Both the position numbers and the translations under genes were made by a program. DNA of 8,560 bases from assembly GCA_026988445.1 (NCBI GenBank), contig JALSLF010000378.1, positions 1 to 8,560 on the forward strand. The letters are read 5' to 3'. The notes beneath the pieces are model-generated. The model was given only the letters and a program-made list of their open reading frames with translations. It had not been told where the DNA came from and searched no databases. The DNA comes from Bacteroidales bacterium (GTDB lineage: Bacteria; Bacteroidota; Bacteroidia; Bacteroidales; NBLH01). Below, piece after piece: positions 1 through 7,300 of this stretch. Position 1 is the stretch's first letter, and each line of letters begins with the position of its first letter.

Positions 1-3
1 GTA

Positions 4-34
4 TTGAAAATTGTTGATTTATTTTATAAATTAG
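4..34 (+). promoter_or_regulatory. Possible Bacteroidota-type promoter of the response regulator
   Basis: A TTG at 4-6 is followed after 20 bases by TAAATTAG at 27-34. This resembles the Bacteroidota primary-sigma promoter (TTTG or TTG near -33, TAnnTTTG near -7) with one mismatch in the -7 element. Transcription would begin around base 40, leaving about 20 bases before the ATG at 60. The region is so AT-rich that chance matches are likely, so this is a weak call. Confidence 0.25.
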
Positions 35-59
35 TCGATTAATTAAATTGATTAAATAC

Positions 60-752
60 ATGGAGCCGAGCCGATATAAAATTTTGATTGTAGATGACGA
101 AAAAGATATTTTGGAATTTTTATCCTATAATCTGAAAAAAGAAGGATTTAAAGTATATACCGCCGAAAATGGAGAAGAAGCCATTAAAGTAGCTGAAAAA
201 AAGCGTCCGCATTTGATACTGATGGATGTGATGATGCCTAAAATGGAAGGTATGGAAGCCTGTGAGAAAATCAGACAGTTAGAGGGTTTTAATAATGTAA
301 TAATTGCTTTTTTAACTGCCCGGAGTGAAGATTACTCACAGATAGCGGGTTTTGAAGCCGGTGCCGATGATTATATAATGAAACCAATAAAACCAAAGGT
401 TTTAGTGAGTCGTTTAAAAGCACTTTTAAAGCGTTATAAAGAAAACGAAAATTTAAGCGAATCGGAGCAAGTGATAAAAAAAGGCAATTTAATCATCGAT
501 AAAGAAAAGTATGTAGTATATAGAGATGATGAAGAAATAAGTTTACCGCGTAAAGAGTTTTCATTGTTGCTTTTATTGATATCAAAACCGCAAAAAGCAT
601 TTACGCGCGAAGAAATTTTTTCAAAAGTATGGGGGAATGATATTATTGTAGGCGATAGAACCATTGATGTGCATATACGTAAATTACGCGAAAAAATAGG
701 AGATAATCATATTGTTACGATTAAGGGGGTAGGATATAAATTTGTTGAATAA
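60..752 (+). CDS. OmpR/PhoB-family response regulator transcription factor
   Basis: This is a cytoplasmic two-component response regulator of 230 residues, the usual length for the family. The N-terminal receiver domain (about 5-120) has the acidic pair D12/D13, the phospho-acceptor D56 in LMDVMMP, the switch threonine T86 and the conserved K108 before P109. The C-terminal winged-helix domain (about 132-229) has the OmpR-type recognition helix (RTIDVHIRKLREKIG, about 200-214) and the closing GVGYKF hairpin. All key residues are present, so it should be phosphorylated by a histidine kinase and bind DNA as a dimer. No kinase gene is in the window; it may lie to the left or elsewhere. ATG at 60 was chosen because the protein then begins just before the first receiver strand; an in-frame TTG at 48 would add only four residues. 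No Shine-Dalgarno sequence is visible, as is usual in Bacteroidota. The receiver sequence resembles the widespread Bacteroidota PhoB-like regulators, but the regulon cannot be read from the sequence. Confidence 0.95.
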   Translation: MEPSRYKILIVDDEKDILEFLSYNLKKEGFKVYTAENGEEAIKVAEKKRPHLILMDVMMPKMEGMEACEKIRQLEGFNNVIIAFLTARSEDYSQIAGFEAGADDYIMKPIKPKVLVSRLKALLKRYKENENLSESEQVIKKGNLIIDKEKYVVYRDDEEISLPRKEFSLLLLLISKPQKAFTREEIFSKVWGNDIIVGDRTIDVHIRKLREKIGDNHIVTIKGVGYKFVE

Positions 753-1931
753 TTAAATTTTCATTCCAAGTACCAATATATCATCTACTTGTTTGTATTT
801 TTTTCCAATCCATTCGTGCAGTGCTATGGAAAGTATTTCTTTTTCTTCTTCCATAGGCAAATTTTCTTTGGCAATATGAAGCAGTAAGCGCTGGAAATTT
901 TTTTTAAGAAATTTTCTGCCTTTTTTTCCACCAAATTGATCAATAAATCCATCGGAAAACATGTAAAGCCGATCTCCTTTTTGCAAATTAATTTGTTCCG
1001 ATTCAAAAGGCTTTTCAAAAGGATAATTTCCTACGGGATTACGGGTAGCTTTTAAAATAATTAATTCATTATTTCTGATAATGTATAATGGGTTATTGGC
1101 GCCTGAAAAGTCTAAGGCTAATGTTTTGTTATTTATGATAGCCAAAGCCATATCAATCCCATCGCTTGATTTAAATTTTTTGGTATTCCCATTATAATGA
1201 AAAGAGTTTTTCATCATTTGGCGCATTTTTTCAAGCACCTCTTTTGCTGAATATATTTTATTTCTTCCGAATATATCATTTAAGAATGAAATACCCAATA
1301 CACTCATAAATGCTCCGGGAACTCCATGACCGGTACAATCAGCCGCAACCACTGCAGTATAATCTCCTATTTGTTTTAGCCAATAAAAATCGCCGGAAAC
1401 TATATCGCGTGGGCTAAAAAATATAAAGTGTTCGTAGGGGCACTCTTTAAATGTTTCTTCGCCGGGAAGTAAAGCTTTTTGTATCCGTTGGGCATAATTG
1501 ATACTTTTTGTTACTTCGTTATGCCTAAATTCAATTTCTTTTTTAACACGGTCAATTTTTTCCTTTTCCTTATGCAATGCCAAACTTAGTTCCCACAGTT
1601 TTTTATTTTTGTCTTCAAATCTTTGATTTTCAACAGGCTTAATTTGTGTTTCGCTTTTATTATCCCTAATTGCCCCGTTGGTACTTGTGCTTACTTTCGG
1701 TGCTTTTTTAGTTTGTGGGCTTTTCGTTTTTAATTGGTTTATCAAAAAATTTTGTCTTTCAATTTCTTTTTGCAAATAATTAATTTCTTTTCCAAAGTTT
1801 TTTTTAATTTTTTGTATCTGCTTTTTCGACTTTTTATTTGCTTTTAAGTATTTTATTAAAAAAATAATACTTAGCAACATAAAAAATAAAGTGCTTGCTA
1901 CAAAAACTATATGCAGTGTATCAAAGTTCAT
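753..1931 (-). CDS. Membrane-anchored PP2C/SpoIIE-family serine phosphatase
   Basis: This predicted protein serine/threonine phosphatase of 392 residues is of the SpoIIE/RsbU PPM type. A single N-terminal membrane segment (about 5-27) is followed by a lysine-rich stretch, which places the rest in the cytoplasm. Residues 30-150 are charged, probably coiled coil, interrupted by a Ser/Thr/Pro/Lys-rich linker (about 68-100). The linker NYAQRIQKALLP (145-156) leads into the catalytic domain (about 168-392). Metal-binding acidic motifs are intact: SGDFYW (D181), ADCTGHGVPGAF (D198), SSDGIDMAL (D257/D260), MFSDGFIDQ (D327) and QVDDILVLG (D383/D384). Relatives dephosphorylate STAS-type anti-sigma antagonists in partner switching or tune other phosphoproteins; no STAS or anti-sigma gene is visible here, so the substrate is unknown. 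It has no PAS, GAF or receiver input domain, so input probably comes through the membrane anchor and coiled coil. It starts 2 bases after the lipoprotein stop, is last in the cluster, and ends directly against the convergent regulator gene. Confidence 0.93.
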   Translation of the reverse strand: MNFDTLHIVFVASTLFFMLLSIIFLIKYLKANKKSKKQIQKIKKNFGKEINYLQKEIERQNFLINQLKTKSPQTKKAPKVSTSTNGAIRDNKSETQIKPVENQRFEDKNKKLWELSLALHKEKEKIDRVKKEIEFRHNEVTKSINYAQRIQKALLPGEETFKECPYEHFIFFSPRDIVSGDFYWLKQIGDYTAVVAADCTGHGVPGAFMSVLGISFLNDIFGRNKIYSAKEVLEKMRQMMKNSFHYNGNTKKFKSSDGIDMALAIINNKTLALDFSGANNPLYIIRNNELIILKATRNPVGNYPFEKPFESEQINLQKGDRLYMFSDGFIDQFGGKKGRKFLKKNFQRLLLHIAKENLPMEEEKEILSIALHEWIGKKYKQVDDILVLGMKI

Positions 1932-1933
1932 AC

Positions 1934-3157
1934 TTAATTAGCAATTTCTCCCATTTCATTAAGTTTGAGTATCATTGTACTGTGTATATCGCGGTCATAT
2001 TTTCCTCCAAACACAGTGTATCCACCCGTTTCATTTTGTAAAACTACTGCACCTGCTGTTGATGCCGGAGACATAATCCGGTAAGACCAACCGGTGTTTT
2101 GATTTATTTTTCCGTTAAAATCTGTTTTCATTACAATGCCAAAAACTTTTTCATTATCTAATGAACTGCGCCAATCAAATTCGTTTAACAACTGTCCGGT
2201 AATATCAAATCCCGTAAATATGTAACCGTCCGAAAGCTCACTTACCGATGTTAATAACCATGCTGTTTGTTCTGTATAAACCTGATGCCATAAATATTCT
2301 GCATTTGAAGAGATGGATATAATTATTCCGTAATAGCTTAAATTGTCAACAAAAGCACTTGCAGTAAATATAAAGTTTCCTTTTGAGTTTTCATAAAATG
2401 AGAGTAAATCAAAAACAGGAAATTCCGGACTGGTAAAAATTTCTCCGGTTCCCGGATTGAAGATAACAAAACGTGTTATTCCAAATCCATCGCCTGTTTG
2501 AAAAATTAACCGGTTATTGGAGGCTAAAAATACCTGATAGGGATTAATTAATTCATCTAATGTGTATATAGTGTCATTTAAATGTGATCCTTCCGAATTA
2601 TATTCCGACATTTGAATGTATGTATGCTGATTAGTTAGAACCGTTAATGAAGACACAACGGATACATTACCATTATCCAAAGGTAAAACACCCAAGCCGG
2701 TAAAACGTCTTGCTGCTGAAACAAAGTTGGGTAGATTTTGATGAATACTATCGGTAAATTGGCTGATATATTCACCGTTTTTATTAAACCGTACCGTTTT
2801 TATTATTTCACTACCATTGTTATTGTCATTTAAAAAATTTAAAAATACATCGTTATTTTTATTTTTTGATAAGAATAAATAAGGTACATTATCATAATTT
2901 GTACCCTGAATAATATAATCATCAATATCAATATTCCATTCAATAGAACCTGTATTATTAAAAGCTGTTAAAAAATTGACATTGTCCTTATTTTGTACCG
3001 ATACAATTTGATTATCCACAACAATAGGTTGTGCATAAATTTTTTCTTGATATGATATTGAACTTAATTCACCGGCACCGGCAATTTCCGGATTACTTTT
3101 TTCGCAGGAGTAAAAAAGTAATGTCCAAAACACAATTATTAAATATCTTATTTTCAT
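1934..3157 (-). CDS. Predicted lipoprotein with propeller-like repeats, function unknown
   Basis: This 407-residue protein begins with a lipoprotein signal peptide: K2/R4, a hydrophobic core (5-15) and a lipobox ending at C18 (LFYSC), so it should be lipidated and sit on the inner or outer membrane. I do not recognise a specific family. The body is beta-rich and contains recurring blade-like segments such as SKGNFIFTASAF (258-269), ELSDGYIFTGFD (307-318) and NETGGYTVFGGKYD (375-388), each followed by strands and a turn ending in a Gly-containing motif (for example MKTDFNGK and LKLNEMGE). These resemble the 'DGGYIVTG...K.D..G' repeats of secreted Bacteroidota beta-propeller proteins, so a propeller fold is inferred. 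No catalytic motif was seen. The gene lies 11 bases after the barrel gene and 2 bases before the phosphatase gene, implying co-expression. A scaffold or ligand-binding partner of the outer-membrane barrel protein is plausible but unproven. Confidence 0.85.
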   Translation of the reverse strand: MKIRYLIIVFWTLLFYSCEKSNPEIAGAGELSSISYQEKIYAQPIVVDNQIVSVQNKDNVNFLTAFNNTGSIEWNIDIDDYIIQGTNYDNVPYLFLSKNKNNDVFLNFLNDNNNGSEIIKTVRFNKNGEYISQFTDSIHQNLPNFVSAARRFTGLGVLPLDNGNVSVVSSLTVLTNQHTYIQMSEYNSEGSHLNDTIYTLDELINPYQVFLASNNRLIFQTGDGFGITRFVIFNPGTGEIFTSPEFPVFDLLSFYENSKGNFIFTASAFVDNLSYYGIIISISSNAEYLWHQVYTEQTAWLLTSVSELSDGYIFTGFDITGQLLNEFDWRSSLDNEKVFGIVMKTDFNGKINQNTGWSYRIMSPASTAGAVVLQNETGGYTVFGGKYDRDIHSTMILKLNEMGEIAN

Positions 3158-3168
3158 GATTTTATGCT

Positions 3169-4242
3169 TTAATATTTTGATTTTACTTTGTAAAAGAAGC
3201 TATAAGTAAAGCCAACAGATACTTCATAGCTTTCAAACCGGATATCAGGAAAAACATAATAATTAGTTAAATACATGTCTAATCGATTATATCTTGTATC
3301 GGTATTATTAAAGTAATTTAGCTCTTTTCGGTATTTAAAATTTGCAAAAATTTTCATTTTTTTCATTTTGTAGGCAATTTGTACACCGGCAATTGCTGAA
3401 AAGCGTATTTGATTTCGTTCTGTAGCCAAATCAAGAACTTCATCCGAGCGTTTTCTTTGAGCAATTAAAAACTCATATTTTTGGTCGTAAGTTCCGTTTT
3501 GTGTGTAGTTATAGTAATATTCTGAGCTTAACATATAGATATATTCGCCGCCAGCATATACGGAAGGAACAATATTTTTTATAGGATACGAAAATTTTAA
3601 AAACAAAGGAATATAAATTTGTTTCATTTTTTCGGAGTAGTTAAAATCTATTCCTTGAAACATGGGAATAGTTTGTGCTATAATTTGTTGTGAATAGCTT
3701 GCTCCTGTTCCAATAGACAAAAATCTGTTTAAATTTACCACCAAATTAAATGAAGCAAAATATGCCGATTGTGTTGTAAATTGTTGATTATAATCAGTAC
3801 TTGCAGTATCAAGTACAGGGAAAATAGAATCAACAATAATATTGTTAAAGGGTTTTCCTCCACTTAATCCTATTTCAAGCCAAGGCCATTTTTTAAAATA
3901 ATCAATACGTTCTATAAATGTTACAGGGTCATTGTTTAAGTTTATTTCATAATAAGGCTTTTTTTTCAAAAAAAGACGCATGTAGTCATCGGCTTTTTCC
4001 AACTCATCCAATTCATAATTTGCGGCTGCAAGATATTTTAATACTTCGTATTTTTTATTGCCTTTTAAATTACATTCCTCAATTATGTTTTCCATTTGTT
4101 CAATAACCAAACTGTATTTACCTTCGTCGTATAGTTTTTCGGCATCGGCAATTCGTTCATTACAATTCGTTTGCGAATATGCAAGTGTCGTAGTAAAGCT
4201 AAGGATAAATATCAGTAGTATTTTTAAAGATTTTTTATACAT
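3169..4242 (-). CDS. Secreted TPR plus outer-membrane beta-barrel protein
   Basis: This 357-residue exported protein has a Sec signal peptide (K3/K4/K7, hydrophobic 8-21, probable cleavage near AYS-Q at 23/24). Residues 25-95 form helical repeats of TPR type (ERIADAEKLYDEGKYSLVIE, then a second helix pair around 64-93). A proline-containing linker (about 95-120) leads to a beta-rich half (about 121-357) with alternating hydrophobic and polar strands, many Tyr/Phe residues and glycine turns, as in the small outer-membrane barrels of Bacteroidota (PorT/OMP_b-brl-like). The C-terminus (SVGFTYSFFYKVKSKY) has an aromatic-rich last strand, though charged residues extend past it. The expected arrangement is a barrel in the outer membrane with the TPR in the periplasm, available for protein contacts. 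The ATG at 4242 is immediately followed by the signal peptide; there is no Shine-Dalgarno sequence. It is separated from the upstream NTPase gene by 79 bases and from the downstream lipoprotein gene by 11. Specific function is unknown. Confidence 0.88.
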   Translation of the reverse strand: MYKKSLKILLIFILSFTTTLAYSQTNCNERIADAEKLYDEGKYSLVIEQMENIIEECNLKGNKKYEVLKYLAAANYELDELEKADDYMRLFLKKKPYYEINLNNDPVTFIERIDYFKKWPWLEIGLSGGKPFNNIIVDSIFPVLDTASTDYNQQFTTQSAYFASFNLVVNLNRFLSIGTGASYSQQIIAQTIPMFQGIDFNYSEKMKQIYIPLFLKFSYPIKNIVPSVYAGGEYIYMLSSEYYYNYTQNGTYDQKYEFLIAQRKRSDEVLDLATERNQIRFSAIAGVQIAYKMKKMKIFANFKYRKELNYFNNTDTRYNRLDMYLTNYYVFPDIRFESYEVSVGFTYSFFYKVKSKY

Positions 4243-4280
4243 TTTTATAAAACTTAGCGTTTATAATATAGATTGATAAA

Positions 4281-4303
4281 ATTGCAAAATTGTTGCAAGC
4301 AAT
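4281..4303. other. AT-rich inverted repeat in the 79-base gap
   Basis: The gap between the NTPase and barrel genes (4243-4321) contains two nested dyads. TTGCAA at 4282-4287 and 4293-4298 could form a 6-bp stem with a 5-base loop; alternatively ATTGC (4281-4285) pairs with GCAAT (4299-4303). On the minus strand the dyad is followed by TTTT, compatible with a weak terminator or attenuator inside the cluster. On the plus strand a seven-T run follows at 4305-4311, but no plus-strand gene ends here. The stem is short and A/T-rich, and TTGCAA is itself a palindrome, so it could also be a protein-binding site or chance. No convincing minus-strand promoter was found in the gap. Confidence 0.25.
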
Positions 4304-4321
4304 ATTTTTTTGTTTTCCTAT

Positions 4322-7300
4322 TTATGGATGATGATTGGCTTCAACAGGCTCATAAGGTACATTTTTGCCCACATAATTATCCCAATCTTCTTTGGTCATA
4401 ACATGGTCAATCATAGATTTAACTTTAACAGCATATATTTTATTGTCTTTTTCCCAATAACGTATGGTATTATCTTCACATAACCCGTATAATCTGTCTT
4501 TTTGCGAAAATATTAAATTACGCACTTTTACATCATGATCAAAAATTTTAATTGAATTTGAATGCATATTTTGTAAATTATCTATGTTAATTTGCTTATT
4601 TTCTTTTGATACGGAAAGTAAAGAGTCGCTTGAATTAAAGTCAATTGCATTTATTCCTGTATTGCTTAATAAATAGTTTCTCGGATTATTTAAATCATTT
4701 GAACGGAAAATTAATACGCTTCCGTTTTCAAAACCTACCGCAAGCATATTTCTTTTATTATTAATTCCAATTGAAATAGCCTGAACATTATCTCTCTTGG
4801 CAAGCAGTTTTGTTTCATTGCTTTGAATGTTCCATTGAATGATTTTTCCGTTACTTAGAGCTGCTATAATATTTTGTCCATCAGCAAGATACTTTATAGC
4901 ATTTATTCTAGCATCCAAATTAATTTTTTTAATTTCTGTTTGCGATTTTTTAGCTACTTTCCATATTCTAATGGTTCTATCACGACCGGCAGTTGCAAAT
5001 TCTTTTCCATTAGGACTAATGTCTGCACTTCTTATTAATCCGGTATGTCCGCGTAAACGATAACTTTCTTTTTCGTTGATAAATAAAAGGTATTGTTCGC
5101 GGTTTTCAAAACCAATAACCAACATATTATCGTCTAAGAAATAGGAAGTATTTACCGGAATTTTTGTTTTAAAAAGTAGCTCTTTGCTAATTATTTCACG
5201 ATTTTTAACATTGTAAATAATTAAATTATTGTTTTTTGTATGGATAAATAAGTTTTGTCCCATTACATAAAACGATATTATTTTTTCATTGGTAATATCT
5301 AATATATTTGACAAACCATTTGCCAGCAAAGCATACCGCAAAGCATTATAAACATCAGGATTTCGTGATGAGCCACCGTATTCTTTGTTAAATACATATG
5401 CCTGAATAGCTAATTGTAAATTAAGTTGTGGATTTTCATAGCGGTTTTGGGCTTTCAAAGCAAGTGTTCTTGCAAGTGCCAAATAACTAAGGCGTTTAGC
5501 ACTATCGCTGGCAACTTCGGCAATCTTTCTGGCTTCTTCGGCCAATTTTCTTGCCTCATCGGCTTTTTGTTTTTCGTTTAATGCTTTTTTTGCTTCAATT
5601 TTAGCTTTTTGCGATTGCTCTTCTGCCAAAATTTTCATGGCAATAGCATACTCTTTTGCACTGTCCGATTGTCTTTTGGCCAAAAGGGCTTGATAGGCAC
5701 TGCTATCGGCTTTCAATTTTTCTATTTGCATTAATTTGGTTGCTGCAATTGCTTTGTTTTTTTGTTCTTCGGCAAATTTACGTTGAATTTCCGTGAGTTC
5801 TTTTTGTTTTTCCGCTAAATTTCGTTGTTTTTCTGCATGTTTTTTTTCTTGCATAGCCCACCATGTAAAACCGGAAAGTACCGCGATTACAAAAACGGAC
5901 ATAATAAAATAAACAAGCATTCGTACTCTTTTCTTTCGTTCAATTGCTTTTATGGCAGCCCTACTTTCCTGCAAATATTCTTGGATATTCTCGGCAAGTA
6001 CTTCTGCTCTTTCCAATTGTATTTCAACAGAATCAAAACTTTTATCGTATTTGGCTATCCAGTATTTATTGGGTTGAAATTTTTTATACCACTTTTCAAA
6101 ATGAACCAGCGTACCTAAAGGCAATAAGAACTCTTTTGCTTTATCATGGTCTAACCATCTTTGCAATTGAATTTTAAAATCTAAAAAATCATTGTAATTT
6201 TCTTTTTCTTCATTTTCCCAATAGCTAAGCAAATCCCAGTTACGTATTAAGGCTTCGTGGGTAATATCCAATACGGTATTTGCCGATAAAAACTGACTCT
6301 CAATATCATCTTCTTCAATATAAGGGCGAATAAAATTATTTTTGGGTAAGCGGAAAATATTTAAAACACCGCATACTGTTTCGTAAGAAATATGCTCTTT
6401 ATTGATTATGTCAGTTATCTCTCTAAGTGTTACACGGTTACGAACAGCTCTTCCTTGGTCTATTTTGGTTAAAGACTGAAAAGCTACTTTAATAATCATT
6501 TTGGCATCTTCTTCGCTGATGTTTTTATCGCCCCATTCAACTAATTCCATGTAATATAAATATGCCGTTTCGTACAGGATATTAGCATGGGTATTTAAAA
6601 CATTTGATAAATTGGCACGATTGTAAAATTCATGTTTGAAGCCTTCTTGCGTTTTCAACCAGTTTTTAAAATCTTGTTGCTCTTCTTCTGTTAGATATTT
6701 TGTTGGTAAGCCGGCTAATTTTACTAAATGAACTAAATCCATTTCGTCTTCACCATTTCGTGCACTTGTCCATAATTGACTGAGTGTATGCTGAATAATA
6801 GGCAGTTGGTCAAAGCCTTCTTGCAGTTCATTAATGATGGTTTCCGTAAGACGTTTTGATATTTTTCCGCCTGCCAATTTTGCAGGTTCTTCAATAACTT
6901 GTTGTAATTCATTACGCTGTAAGCGAGGCACAAAAAACTGACTATATCCAATAAATTCAGGTAAACCTTTAAACGCAACACTTTGACTGATAAAATCGGA
7001 ACGCATAGTGAATACCAAATAAATAGGTAAATCTTCGAGAATAGAAATACTTGCTGTTTCAAGCAACAAATTTATTGTCAGATACGCTTCCTCCGAAGGA
7101 ACTCCATTTAAATAATTCTCCGGGTTTGTGAAAAACTCTTCAAACTGGTCTGCCAAAATAAATAAATTAGCCGCCTTTGATTTTAATATTTTTCGGTCTT
7201 CTTCATCGGCATTTTTCCACTCTTCACCCGTTTTATCAATGTAGAAATCTGAGTTTTTATATAATTGCACCAGTGAAGAAAAACCTAATTTCAGCTCACT

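Noticed and set aside
48..59. TTG start for the response regulator, four residues upstream
   Set aside because: The ATG at 60 begins just before the first receiver strand and fits the family length; the extra residues MIKY match nothing conserved.
434..664. Minus-strand frame opposite the response regulator's DNA-binding domain
   Set aside because: It lies wholly opposite a well-supported coding region and its Ser/Leu/Phe-rich translation resembles no protein.
4281..4311. Plus-strand intrinsic terminator (dyad followed by seven T)
   Set aside because: No plus-strand gene leads into it; the nearest real plus-strand gene ends at 752, so the T run is probably background A/T richness.
5510..5860. 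Tandem DNA repeat in the NTPase gene
   Set aside because: Recurring tracts such as CTTCTTCGGC/CCTCATCGGC reflect the Lys/Glu/Ala heptads of the coiled coil; copies are short, degenerate and not regularly spaced.
5825..6177. Plus-strand open frames opposite the NTPase coiled-coil and membrane region
   Set aside because: They are antisense to a gene with clear domain motifs, have low-complexity Phe/Leu/Cys-rich translations and no recognisable domain.
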